Source: Metabacillus niabensis
Lineage (GTDB): Bacteria; Bacillota; Bacilli; Bacillales; Bacillaceae
Direction: 5' to 3'
Length of the DNA: 64,000 nucleotides
NCBI RefSeq assembly: GCF_020524345.1
Contig: NZ_JAIVLH010000011.1
Location: 124,001 to 188,000 of the forward strand
The notes under the pieces were generated by a model. It worked only from the letters and a program-made list of their open reading frames with translations. It had not been told where the DNA came from and did not search any database. Of this stretch, positions 17,836-26,048 are shown in pieces; the stretch's first letter is position 1; every line of letters begins with the position of its first letter. The position numbers were made by a program, and so were the translations under genes.

Positions 17836-20175
17836 CTATTCTGTAATTAATCCGTAGGCAGAAATCCTCTTTATTCTGCGAGAGACGAGCATGGAGACCA
17901 TATAGGCTAAAATAAGGATGCCTACACAGGGCAATAGAATAATTGGAAGATGAATAATAAAATCCAACCGTTTAACACCTGCACTTGATAGTAATAAAGA
18001 GAGCATAGGGTTAGTAAAAAAGTAACCAAGCACACCACCAACTGCAACACCCGACATAATAACAGGAAGAAAACTAATCGAGATTTGATTCATTAGTTGA
18101 ATCGTAGAATAACCAATCGCTTTCATTACCCCAAACTCCTTCTTCCGCTTAATAATCATTGTTTTGATAACCAAATACAGAATCATTACGACGACTAGAA
18201 CGGTAATAGCTAAAACCATCAGCATCACAGCAAAGACTGCAGCTGTATACATACCTGTTTGACTCTCTATATTTTCATCGATATCCATCATTTCAACAAT
18301 TGAATCCCCGTTCTGTTCTTGGACAAGTTTAATAAAATCTTTGTTTGCTATGCCATCTAAATATACATAAAGGGACGTACCTTTATAATCTGAATGTAAT
18401 TGCTGTATTCCTTCCATTGTGACTCCAGCTACCTGCCCCAAATTCCCAATTGATTGACTGAGGCCAGTTACCAAGTACCTACTTGTTTTGTTCCCGTATT
18501 CTACTTCAACTGTATCACCAATTCCTTTATTAATTCGATTAGATACAACCCAAGATATCGAAATTTCATTTTCATGCTCAGGTTGCCGCCCTTCAAAGAC
18601 AATATTATTTTCCAATCGACTATATTGATCTGTAACATTTGTATATACCGTTTGATCATCAATTTTTGTTTCGATTAAGTCGAAGATATTTACCTTTCGA
18701 ACATGATCCATTTTTTCAATATCCCTTAAGAGGTTTCTTGTATCTGCATCTTGCTTAACGGTGATGAACACATTACCCGGTTCAGATCCGAATAAGTTAA
18801 TAAATGCAGTATTGTTTGAAGCAATGTTGTAATAAAGAACTGTAGAAAAGACAGCAGCAAAAGTTATCGAAATAATAATGAAAAGAATCATCATATTTTG
18901 TTTTATATTTGCTAACATCGATTTCATAGCAAGTAAGAAATGAAGACCTCCTCTTGCTTTCTCCAAAGGAAAATAATTTTTTCTGAAATTATGCGTTTGA
19001 ATACCTCCACGAAGCGCTATAACTGGTGAAATTTTCCTAACATGAAAGGCAGATAGTAATGTAACGATCACAACACAAAAAACGATAAGGATGATACTGA
19101 CTAGATTGATGATGATATCAATTCTTTGATTCCATATTAAGCCGGATAAGGATGAAATAATACCTCCGAAGAATGGCATTAGTACATATGACGATATAAT
19201 CCCTGCCACACTTGCGCAAATAACAATTAAAATAAACTGTAGAATAATGGATGAAAGAATTTGCCTGCTTGTATAACCAACCGCTTTAAGAACACCTATA
19301 TTTCCCATCCCATCTTCTATGCTATTTGAAACACGGAATCGAATGACGATCAGGGATACAAGCACGATAATGGCTGCAAAAGCTACTAAGATTGTAGCGA
19401 TGAAGTTAATAGTCAACACACTCACATTTTTTACCAACTCAATATCTAATCCCAAAATATAAGAAGCCGGTTTATCTAATTGAAATTGCTGAACTTCCTT
19501 TAAAAAATCATTATTTAACTTCGACGATTGCATTTTATCTTCCATGATAGCAGATAAGCTCAACGCTTCTGATTGATCATCTAGTTCATTCTCTAATTTT
19601 TGATATGAGGTTTCCGGTAACATAAATTTCATAACACCTATGTTATTTGTTCCCATCATCGTTGTCTCAAAGAATCCGGAAATTCGATATTCATATTCAT
19701 GTTCTCGGTACGTGAAGGTGATGTAATCACCTAATTTATACCCCCCATTCGTTTGAAAACTGTACGGAACAAAAATATCATTGGTACTTAATGTATTTAC
19801 CTTTTCAATCAACTTTAACGACCCAATGTCACGATTATCATCTGCATTATAAAAAATTGCACTACTAGATAATTCACCATTACCAAATTTAAAATTAGCA
19901 ATGTCCATATAGATAATATCTTCTATTTCCAATTCTGTGACCCCGGGATAGTTTGCTAGAAAGTCACCATATGCCGGCTGGTAACTTTCTTGGTCCATGA
20001 CAAACGTGACGTGCGAATCATTTAATTGGTCATTTTTATGATCAAAAAATGTATTTAATTGTGTAATAACCATCAGGCCTATATTTAGTAAGAGCGAAGC
20101 AATTAATATAAATAAAAATAAAGAAGCCGTCGCAGATTTACTCTTTCTAATATTTGCCAAAGCTAGATTCATCAT
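17836..20175 (-). CDS. FtsX-like ABC transporter permease
   Basis: A permease of about 779 residues with the two-repeat FtsX/MacB-like layout. It has an N-terminal helix (about 15-40), a large extracytoplasmic domain (about 45-260), three helices with GNIGVLKAVGYTSRQI between them, a linker with helices, a second extracytoplasmic domain (about 460-620) and three final helices with KEFGVMKAIGYS. The repeated vLKAiGyt motif marks both halves. It works with the adjacent ATPase, probably in peptide or lipid-active compound handling. The frame is open to 20286 but ATG at 20175, 8 bp after the ATPase stop, starts the first helix. Confidence 0.83.
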   Translation of the reverse strand: MMNLALANIRKSKSATASLFLFILIASLLLNIGLMVITQLNTFFDHKNDQLNDSHVTFVMDQESYQPAYGDFLANYPGVTELEIEDIIYMDIANFKFGNGELSSSAIFYNADDNRDIGSLKLIEKVNTLSTNDIFVPYSFQTNGGYKLGDYITFTYREHEYEYRISGFFETTMMGTNNIGVMKFMLPETSYQKLENELDDQSEALSLSAIMEDKMQSSKLNNDFLKEVQQFQLDKPASYILGLDIELVKNVSVLTINFIATILVAFAAIIVLVSLIVIRFRVSNSIEDGMGNIGVLKAVGYTSRQILSSIILQFILIVICASVAGIISSYVLMPFFGGIISSLSGLIWNQRIDIIINLVSIILIVFCVVIVTLLSAFHVRKISPVIALRGGIQTHNFRKNYFPLEKARGGLHFLLAMKSMLANIKQNMMILFIIISITFAAVFSTVLYYNIASNNTAFINLFGSEPGNVFITVKQDADTRNLLRDIEKMDHVRKVNIFDLIETKIDDQTVYTNVTDQYSRLENNIVFEGRQPEHENEISISWVVSNRINKGIGDTVEVEYGNKTSRYLVTGLSQSIGNLGQVAGVTMEGIQQLHSDYKGTSLYVYLDGIANKDFIKLVQEQNGDSIVEMMDIDENIESQTGMYTAAVFAVMLMVLAITVLVVVMILYLVIKTMIIKRKKEFGVMKAIGYSTIQLMNQISISFLPVIMSGVAVGGVLGYFFTNPMLSLLLSSAGVKRLDFIIHLPIILLPCVGILILAYMVSMLVSRRIKRISAYGLITE

Positions 20176-20182
20176 CTTCACA

Positions 20183-20944
20183 CTACCACCCCATTTCTGC
20201 AAGAAAATGCTTAAGCTTTTCATGGCGCTCGAGATGCTCATTCTCACTGTACAGACCGAGATGCAGATCACCGCAAATGACGCCATCTTTCAAATATAAA
20301 ACTCGATTTCCGCGCAAAGCTGTTTTTATATCATGGGTTACCAAGACAATACTTTGTCCATGACGATTTACATTCGTGAATACATCTAAAACTCTGTCAC
20401 TAGATGCAGAGTTTAATGCACCGGTTGGTTCATCTGCAAATAATACTTTCGGGTTGTTAATGATTGCTCTAACAACCCCAACCCGTTGGGCTTCTCCCCC
20501 GGAAAGCTGAGTTGGAAATTTTGACCATGAACTTTCATTAATTTCTACTTGTTGTAATAATCCTTTCGCCACTTTAACAAGCTCCCGCTTATTTTTATAA
20601 ATTAAAAGACCACTTGTCAGTACATTATCGAGTACACTCATATTGTCCAGCAAATAAATTTGCTGGAACACAAACCCACAATTCTTTCTTCTGAATATCG
20701 CTAATTGGTCATTGTTTAACTTAGAAATATTTTTACCTGCAAAATTGATTTCACCTAATGTTGGTTTATCCATACCACTAATTGCGTAAAGTAGTGTGGT
20801 TTTTCCTGATCCGGAACTACCCATTATAATAGTAAAATCCCCTTCTACTAAACTGATATCTAGGTTTTTTAAAACATGCTGCTGAATTCCTCCGCTAGAA
20901 AAGGTTTTACACAACTTCTCCGTTCGAATCACTGTTTTTGTCAT
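20183..20944 (-). CDS. ABC transporter ATPase (MacB/LolD-like)
   Basis: A 253-residue ATPase with Walker A GSSGSGKTT (about 42), Q-loop FVFQQIYLLDNMSV, signature LSGGEAQRVGVVRA, Walker B VLFADEPTGALNSASS and switch VTHD. This is the subgroup paired with FtsX-like permeases. It is followed at once by its permease. The ATG has no close Shine-Dalgarno (GGGAG is 14 bp away), so the start is slightly uncertain. Transcription probably begins at a promoter at 21021-21074 with direct repeats, apart from the regulatory genes upstream. Confidence 0.87.
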   Translation of the reverse strand: MTKTVIRTEKLCKTFSSGGIQQHVLKNLDISLVEGDFTIIMGSSGSGKTTLLYAISGMDKPTLGEINFAGKNISKLNNDQLAIFRRKNCGFVFQQIYLLDNMSVLDNVLTSGLLIYKNKRELVKVAKGLLQQVEINESSWSKFPTQLSGGEAQRVGVVRAIINNPKVLFADEPTGALNSASSDRVLDVFTNVNRHGQSIVLVTHDIKTALRGNRVLYLKDGVICGDLHLGLYSENEHLERHEKLKHFLAEMGW

Positions 20945-20990
20945 CGTTTTGTTGACATCTCCCTTTGCATCTTTATTTCTTAGGTCATTA

Positions 20991-21020
20991 AAAAAAGACT
21001 GTAATGAAGCTTACAGTCTT
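20991..21020 (-). terminator. Terminator after the sensor kinase gene, abutting the ABC promoter
   Basis: On the minus strand AAGACTGTAA, a 6-nt loop and TTACAGTCTT form a perfect 10-bp stem followed by a T-run (complement of 20991-20996). It lies about 60 bp beyond the kinase stop. The predicted start site of the ABC promoter falls inside its first arm. Confidence 0.85.
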
Positions 21021-21074
21021 ATCATACAAAATGAATTCTTAGTAAATCTTTGTGCAATTCTTAACCAATTCTTA
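21021..21074 (-). promoter_or_regulatory. Repeat-controlled promoter of the first ABC module
   Basis: AATTCTTA occurs on the plus strand at 21034, 21056 and 21067, with a degenerate copy at 21044, giving four units at 10-12 bp spacing. On the minus strand these read TAAGAATT and lead into a -10 TATGAT at 21021-21026. The likely binder is the OmpR-type regulator encoded just upstream. Confidence 0.65.
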
Positions 21075-21078
21075 ATTA

Positions 21079-22344
21079 TCAAGCAAGCTTGATTTTCAAG
21101 ACTACAGTAAAACCATCTCTTCGGTTATAACAGCTAATTTGGCCATCCAGATTTTCCATAAAGTACTTTGATATATATAGACCCAATCCTGAACCATTCT
21201 TACCATCGACATTTTTCCCTCGATAATATTTATTGAATAATAGAGGTAATTCTTCTTCACTAATTCCTGAACCGTAGTCAATGATATGAAGTTCAAGAAA
21301 ATCCTGATGAATTTGAGATGTAATTGTAATCTTTGTGCCTGCATATTTATATGAATTACTTATCACATTGTCTATTACCTGCTGCATCCGTAAAGGGTCT
21401 GTTAAAATAATACATGCTGGTATTGGATCATAGACAATTCGATCATCATAATTAACATTCTCAATCATATCACCAAGTATTTCGCTTGATACTTCTCTCA
21501 CTGTTAGTTTTAATTGTTGAAGTTCTTCTAATGTGGCATGAAACATATCAGTAACAAGTAAGTCTATTTGCTCTGCTTTTGAATAGATCGTATTCACTTG
21601 CTTCATCACCTTATCATCTTTTGCCTGCATAAGCATTAATTCACTAATTGCTTTGATTGAAGCAACAGGTGTTTTAATATCATGACTTAATGTGGCTACA
21701 AGCTCTTTTTTACTACGATTTAATTCATATTCTCTTTGCCTTGCAGCATCAAGTTCTTCACGCAGTAAATCAAAACTTTCCGTGAACGCACCAAAGTAAT
21801 TGTTCTTCTCCATATTTAAAGGGATATCCAAATTCCCCCTAGCTACACCTGCTGCGAAATGTTGAAGCTGCTGAAATGGTTTTAAAAACGTTTTGTAAAT
21901 ATAGATTATATAAAGAATACTAAAAATCATTAATACACCAATAATCAAACTTATGGATGTAATCAGTTCTTCTTTCATTTCCTCCATGATTTCTTGTTCG
22001 TTATTGGAGATAATGATCTTCCCTACAATCTTGTTACTTTTCTTCAAATCTATCATTATGTCTCTATTTTTTATGGAACCATATAGGTCAACAAAATGAT
22101 TGTCTGGTGTTTGATAAATCAAGTTCCCTGAGTGATCGATAATAGCAAATGGTTGATTTATATCACTGTTATGAAAAGTTTTTTCACTCACTTGCCCCCA
22201 GTTTTCCTCAACCTTTTTAACCACATCATTTATGGCTACAACATCTGCTTCAGAAATACGTTTATTCTTAATAACGATAAAGGAGAAAGTAACACTTGCA
22301 GTGAATACAATTAAAATGGTCACAATTAATAGCTTTACTCTCAT
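21079..22344 (-). CDS. Sensor histidine kinase
   Basis: A 421-residue membrane sensor kinase. It has helix 1 (about 4-26), an extracytoplasmic domain of about 100 residues with the PAS-like FAIIDHSGNLIYQTPD, helix 2 (about 128-150), a HAMP-like linker, the H-box LSHDIKTPVASIK with His221, and a catalytic domain with NVISNSYKYA (N-box), DYGSG (D/G1) and GSGLGLYISK (G2). It phosphorylates the response regulator encoded upstream, which overlaps it by 4 bp. The extracellular domain shows it senses a signal directly, unlike intramembrane-sensing kinases. Confidence 0.9.
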   Translation of the reverse strand: MRVKLLIVTILIVFTASVTFSFIVIKNKRISEADVVAINDVVKKVEENWGQVSEKTFHNSDINQPFAIIDHSGNLIYQTPDNHFVDLYGSIKNRDIMIDLKKSNKIVGKIIISNNEQEIMEEMKEELITSISLIIGVLMIFSILYIIYIYKTFLKPFQQLQHFAAGVARGNLDIPLNMEKNNYFGAFTESFDLLREELDAARQREYELNRSKKELVATLSHDIKTPVASIKAISELMLMQAKDDKVMKQVNTIYSKAEQIDLLVTDMFHATLEELQQLKLTVREVSSEILGDMIENVNYDDRIVYDPIPACIILTDPLRMQQVIDNVISNSYKYAGTKITITSQIHQDFLELHIIDYGSGISEEELPLLFNKYYRGKNVDGKNGSGLGLYISKYFMENLDGQISCYNRRDGFTVVLKIKLA

Positions 22345-23030
22345 CGACTGCTATCCTCTAAAACATATCCTGTTCCCCATACAGTTTTTATAAATTGCGG
22401 CTTATTAGGATTACGTTCAATTTTCTCACGCAAATGTCGAATATGTACATTTAGGGTCCCATCGCCTACAAAAGAATCTCCCCATACATGCTGAAACAAT
22501 TCTTCTTTTGTGAGAATACGATTTTTATTTTTCGCCAAATAGGACAAAAGCTTATACTCCATCGTTTTCAGTTGAACAACAGCACCATTTACTATGACAC
22601 GGTGCAGCTTTGTATCAATTCGGATCTGTCCAAACTCTAAAACATCTTGTTGGCTGTTAAAACCACTGCCATATCTTTTGAGTACTGCTTTTACTTTTGC
22701 TAGTAAGATACTTAATGTGTAAGGCTTTTGTATATAATCATCTCCGCCTATGTTAAGTGCAATCAATACATCGTCATCACTGGAACGCGCACTGATAAAT
22801 AAAATAGGAACCTGTGTTGTTTGACGCAATTTTTTACATAAATCAAATCCAGAAGAATTCCCAAGATTAATATCAAGAAGAATCAAAGAAGGTTCATGTT
22901 CCTCCAAAAAACGTTCACACTCTTCGGCACTAGTAACAAATGCCGTTTCAACTTCAAACATTGTAAAATATTCACAAGTTGTTTCAGCTAAAGCAATCTC
23001 ATCATCAACAATCAAACAATCTACTTTCAT
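22341..23030 (-). CDS. OmpR family response regulator
   Basis: A 229-residue regulator. The receiver domain (1-120) has the acidic pair D9/D10, the phospho-acceptor D53 (LILLDIN) and the conserved Lys in YIQKPYT. The C-terminal winged helix (about 130-225) contains LKTMEYKLLSYLAKN and HVWGDSF and ends GTGYVLE. It is the first gene of the module and overlaps the kinase gene by 4 bp (ATGA type). Its targets are probably the repeats before the ABC genes and perhaps a direct repeat in its own promoter. Confidence 0.92.
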   Translation of the reverse strand: MKVDCLIVDDEIALAETTCEYFTMFEVETAFVTSAEECERFLEEHEPSLILLDINLGNSSGFDLCKKLRQTTQVPILFISARSSDDDVLIALNIGGDDYIQKPYTLSILLAKVKAVLKRYGSGFNSQQDVLEFGQIRIDTKLHRVIVNGAVVQLKTMEYKLLSYLAKNKNRILTKEELFQHVWGDSFVGDGTLNVHIRHLREKIERNPNKPQFIKTVWGTGYVLEDSSR

Positions 23031-23079
23031 CGTAAATCCCCTAGAAAAAGATTATCCTTGTTTGGTAAGGATAAGTTAA

Positions 23080-23133
23080 ATTATACATTACATTCGGTTA
23101 ATGAAGTGTAAATTTTTGGCATGAATGAAGTGT
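23080..23133 (-). promoter_or_regulatory. Promoter region of the response regulator with a direct repeat
   Basis: A perfect -10 TATAAT (complement of 23080-23085) has no good -35. The -35 region is covered by one copy of a direct repeat: AATGAAGTGT on the plus strand at 23100-23109 and again at 23124-23133, 24 bp apart. Activator control, possibly self-activation, is an inference. Confidence 0.45.
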
Positions 23134-23205
23134 GATTCTGTATTCTAAACTACCTGGTGAGCAGCCTATTACTTGTCATGTAATATGGAGAGTTTTCACA
23201 TTATG

Positions 23206-23239
23206 AAACAACCCAATCTTTTTTTAGATTGGGTTGTTT
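23206..23239. terminator. Hairpin overlapping the end of sipW
   Basis: A 14-bp perfect stem (AAACAACCCAATCT and complement) with a six-T loop spans the last four sipW codons and its stop. On the minus strand it follows the matrix operon directly. The T-tail is actually better on the plus strand. Confidence 0.75.
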
Positions 23240-23781
23240 TTATATTTATCTTCTAAATGTCTCAACGTTTTCCATATAGTCCATATAGAGTTCCCCAGTA
23301 ACAAAATACCAGGTATGATCATAAACAAAATACTCCCATTAGGAGACTGGGCAAAATTTATGAAATAACCCACAAGAGGAATAGTAAATCCATTGTACAC
23401 CGCTTCAACATTTTCAGCTAAAACAGGGTTTGTATCTGGCGCATTATTATTATCCCCCTTGGTCATATATTGAATACGGCTGTCTGTCTGTGTAACTTCA
23501 ACGATTCGGTGGGTAACAAGTCTATTCTCTTCTATAAATGTAATAACATCCCCTTTATGAAGGTTTTCCCTTTCATCTTCGTTTACTGACTTCACAGCAA
23601 TAACTGATCCTGTTTGAATCCCTGGTTCCATTGACCCTGACAGTACTGTTTTTAACTGGTAGCCAAATACCGATGGTTCACCATTAGTAAGTTTTGTGGA
23701 AAGCACGAGTCCTGCTACACTCACTAGTAAAAGCACTAATATACTCGTAACAATACGATTCACCCATTTTAAAAAATCCAA
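23224..23781 (-). CDS. sipW: Signal peptidase I of the SipW (ER) type
   Basis: A 185-residue membrane signal peptidase. SVFGYQLKTVLSGSMEPGI holds the catalytic Ser (SGSMEP), and the usual Lys is replaced by His in LVTHRI; KGDNNNAPD provides the conserved Asp. This is the SipW/ER-type signature. There is an N-terminal helix (about 5-25) and a C-terminal helix (about 150-172). It removes the signal peptides of TasA-type matrix proteins, three of which are encoded just upstream. The frame runs back to 23922, but TTG at 23781 has AGGAGGGAG 7 bp upstream and gives the usual SipW length, so it is preferred over the overlapping upstream starts. Confidence 0.9.
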   Translation of the reverse strand: MDFLKWVNRIVTSILVLLLVSVAGLVLSTKLTNGEPSVFGYQLKTVLSGSMEPGIQTGSVIAVKSVNEDERENLHKGDVITFIEENRLVTHRIVEVTQTDSRIQYMTKGDNNNAPDTNPVLAENVEAVYNGFTIPLVGYFINFAQSPNGSILFMIIPGILLLGNSIWTIWKTLRHLEDKYKNNPI

Positions 23782-23794
23782 CTCAATCTCCCTC

Positions 23795-24058
23795 CTATTC
23801 GTTAGTATGTTCTCCACTTTCTGACTGTATTTCTTGTTCTTCTCCATTTTCCTTAGCTCTCTCAATCTCTTTCTCAGTTTCTTCTTTTTGCTGTTCACTT
23901 TCTTCACTTTTCCAAGTACCAATGGTCAAACTTCCGTGTGCTTGCTTTTGATCACTGTAATATGCAACAGTACTTGTTGATAAAAATCCAGCTGACACTA
24001 ACAGCAAATACCATATGAGCATAATTTTTATAATCACTTTAGTGTGGTAACTCTTCAA
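23795..24058 (-). CDS. Short TapA-like protein with SipW-type signal
   Basis: An 87-residue protein. The N-terminus has a hydrophobic segment (about 8-29) leading into STVAYYSDQKQAHGSLTIGTW, which copies the AYFSD..A.GT.T.GTL pattern of SipW-processed proteins. After that only a charged, Glu/Lys/Gln-rich tail (about 50-87) remains. B. subtilis TapA, encoded in front of sipW, is about 250 residues and ends in a similar acidic tail, but its folded middle domain is absent here. The TTG start at 24058 follows GGTGGAG by 6 bp. The stop lies inside the sipW ribosome site (TAGGAGGG), so the two are coupled. Confidence 0.65.
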   Translation of the reverse strand: MKSYHTKVIIKIMLIWYLLLVSAGFLSTSTVAYYSDQKQAHGSLTIGTWKSEESEQQKEETEKEIERAKENGEEQEIQSESGEHTNE

Positions 24059-24101
24059 AACGATCTCCACCTTGCTTCATTACAAACTTAGTTGCTCTCT
24101 T

Positions 24102-24665
24102 TTAGAGGTCAGAATCCCCATCTCTTTGTACAGCTTCAAAATTCCAATTGAGTAATAATTCATCACCTTGAAAATGATTTTGATCTTCACCGTTATCTAT
24201 AAATTGAAATTGAACGGCAAACTTCTCTTCTTTACTTCCAACAGGGAATTCTTTCAAAATTTGCTGAGGGTTATCTTTTAATTCAGATAACGTTTTTTCG
24301 ACCACAACTCTTTCCCTAGTATTTACGTTATATAAATACTTCACTTTTATATGATCACCTAAATCATCCTCTTGATTTGACTTCCCCTTATCAACGACTT
24401 CATAAGAAGAATGTAAAATGATTTCTTTAATATTAACTGTTCCATCATTAGTAAGGACAAAATTACCATGCATCGTATCCCCCGGCACTATGTCTCCAAC
24501 TTGGATAATGGTCTCTTTATTCATTCCAAGCTCTAATAATCCGGTTGTAAACGTATTATTTGCTAATTTTGTATCATTAAAATAAGCAACAGTTCCTCCA
24601 GATATGAAAGTTAACCCTAGTGCTGCTGTTGCGAAACTTAATGCTATATCTCTTTTAAGGCTCAT
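24102..24665 (-). CDS. TasA/CalY-like secreted matrix protein 2
   Basis: A 187-residue exported protein of the camelysin/TasA family. After a basic start (MSLKRD) and helix comes the SipW-type site GGTVAYFNDTKLANNTFTTG. The mature part is a beta-rich domain with VPGDTMHGNFVLTNDGTVNIKEI and a C-terminal FIDNGEDQNHFQGDELLLNWNFEA (split over about 158-181), nearly repeated in the paralogue encoded upstream. TasA-type proteins form fibres in biofilm matrix; CalY proteins also have been linked to proteolysis and adhesion. The ATG at 24665 has GGAGGAAG upstream. The Tyr-Phe-Asn replaces the usual Tyr-Phe-Ser. Confidence 0.85.
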   Translation of the reverse strand: MSLKRDIALSFATAALGLTFISGGTVAYFNDTKLANNTFTTGLLELGMNKETIIQVGDIVPGDTMHGNFVLTNDGTVNIKEIILHSSYEVVDKGKSNQEDDLGDHIKVKYLYNVNTRERVVVEKTLSELKDNPQQILKEFPVGSKEEKFAVQFQFIDNGEDQNHFQGDELLLNWNFEAVQRDGDSDL

Positions 24666-24742
24666 TTTACTTCCTCCACACATAAGATTTTCACTTTGTT
24701 AATCTCATGATGAATACTAGACTCATAATATTTTAAGATTAG

Positions 24743-24769
24743 AAAAACTTGGCTTGTCGCCAAGTTTTT
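24743..24769 (-). terminator. Intergenic terminator between the two TasA/CalY genes
   Basis: AAAAACTTGGC and GCCAAGTTTTT form a perfect 11-bp stem with a 5-nt loop and T-run. It lies within the 201-bp gap between the first and second matrix genes, so only part of the transcripts should reach the downstream genes. Confidence 0.82.
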
Positions 24770-24866
24770 CTTATACTATCATCCATAAAATCATATACTC
24801 TCTGATAGTATAGAATAGTAGAAGAGAGAGAATGAGCTTCTCTCCCTTTCTACTTAAATAAAAATT

Positions 24867-25448
24867 TTATCTAGCTTCAAAAGACCAATTGAGACTTAAT
24901 TTATCCCCTTGAAATTGATTTTGGTCTTCACCGTTATCCACAAATTCAAACTCAACATACATTGTGTCTTGCGTTCCAGCTGGTAATCCACTACCCTCAT
25001 TTTCAAATCCAATTACGTTTTTCTCAACAGCATCTGGATTCATTTGTTGTAATTCATATAAAGTTGTTGAAAAAATAATATCATTAGGGCCATATTCTTC
25101 ACTCTTATCACTGTTTTCAAGAAAATTTACTCGAATATGTTTACCAAAATCATCTGTATTGTCACCTTTTGCATCTTCAACCTCATAGCTTGTCGATAAA
25201 AGAACTTCAGAGATGTCAAGTGATCCATTGTTTACTAGATCAAAAGCACGAATCATCCAACTCCCTGGACTTAAATCATTCACATCAATAATTACCTCAG
25301 GATCTACTGCAAGATCTAACGTACCCGCAGCAAAAGTGTTACTAGCTTCTGCTGTATCACTAAAATAGGCGAACGTACCTCCACCGATTAATCCCATTCC
25401 CAAAACTGCTGTTGCTACACCTAAACCTAATTTACTCTTAATACTCAA
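24867..25448 (-). CDS. TasA/CalY-like secreted matrix protein 1
   Basis: A 193-residue exported protein. Its start MSIKSKLGLGVATAVLG resembles CalY, followed by the SipW-type site GGTFAYFSDTAEASNTFAAG. The mature domain has LSPGSWMIRAFDLVNNGSLDISE and ends VDNGEDQNQFQGDKLSLNWS. ATG at 25454 is only 2 nt from the GGAGG site; TTG at 25448 lies 8 nt away and gives the family-like MSIK start, so it is preferred. It is the first gene of the matrix locus; hairpins and a terminator follow it. Confidence 0.88.
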   Translation of the reverse strand: MSIKSKLGLGVATAVLGMGLIGGGTFAYFSDTAEASNTFAAGTLDLAVDPEVIIDVNDLSPGSWMIRAFDLVNNGSLDISEVLLSTSYEVEDAKGDNTDDFGKHIRVNFLENSDKSEEYGPNDIIFSTTLYELQQMNPDAVEKNVIGFENEGSGLPAGTQDTMYVEFEFVDNGEDQNQFQGDKLSLNWSFEAR

Positions 25449-25588
25449 TTTCATTTCCTCCCCATAATCATATTAAGAATTCTAAAGACACGATCAAATC
25501 TACCATTTCCATCTAAACTAATTGACATCTGCCTCTAGGTGTACGGTGAGTGAGCTCCCTTCCTTTTGATAACTATTAGTGAACCATT

Positions 25589-25624
25589 GTTCTTTTTTAA
25601 GAATGAATACACTAAATAAAGAAC
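25589..25624. promoter_or_regulatory. SinR-operator-like inverted heptamers
   Basis: GTTCTTT (25589-25595) and AAAGAAC (25618-25624) match the SinR half-site GTTCTYT in inverted orientation. They lie about 140-175 bp upstream of the first matrix gene. SinR represses tapA-sipW-tasA in B. subtilis. Two 7-mers in an AT-rich region are weak evidence alone. Confidence 0.35.
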
Positions 25625-25777
25625 AACACACCCTGCATTATAAAGAAATCTATTTTTACTTGAAAAACCTCAAAAACTGACAATTATTTATTTTATAGAC
25701 AAGTTTCTCCTGTTTTCTTCTATTTTCTCTGGATACCATAATATATTCCATTTTATGTTAATTTTTAGTAAATAATA

Positions 25778-25897
25778 TTTACATTAAATTTACTTTCAAA
25801 TAGACTGCTTCTCAAAAGTTGTCGTTTATTCACATAGCATTTACATTTTTAATAAAACATTCATATTCTAAATGGGTTATTTTGTCGTTCCTATACT
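25778..25897 (+). promoter_or_regulatory. PhoP-box-like repeats and -10 upstream of phoX
   Basis: Hexamers like the PhoP half-site TT(A/T/C)ACA occur in phase: TTTACA 25778 and TTTACT 25789, then TTCACA 25829, TTTACA 25840, a degenerate TAATAA at 25850 and TTCATA 25860. Spacings are 10-11 bp. A TATACT -10 candidate stands at 25892-25897. This fits phosphate-starvation control of a phosphatase gene. Confidence 0.55.
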
Positions 25898-26048
25898 AAA
25901 TACTTAGTACTTCTTTCCTCTCTTTTTCCTACTAGAGTACGTAATAATGAATTAACATGCCCTCATTACGACCAAATGACTAATCAAACTTATCCTTTAT
26001 CTTCCATCACTACATACTTTAGGAACAAGTTCATCGTTTTTTAGGAAA

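Noticed and set aside
23782-23922. N-terminal extension of SipW by 47 residues
   Set aside because: The extension is a lysine-rich frame overlapping the mini-TapA gene; the TTG at 23781 has a strong ribosome site and gives the normal SipW length.
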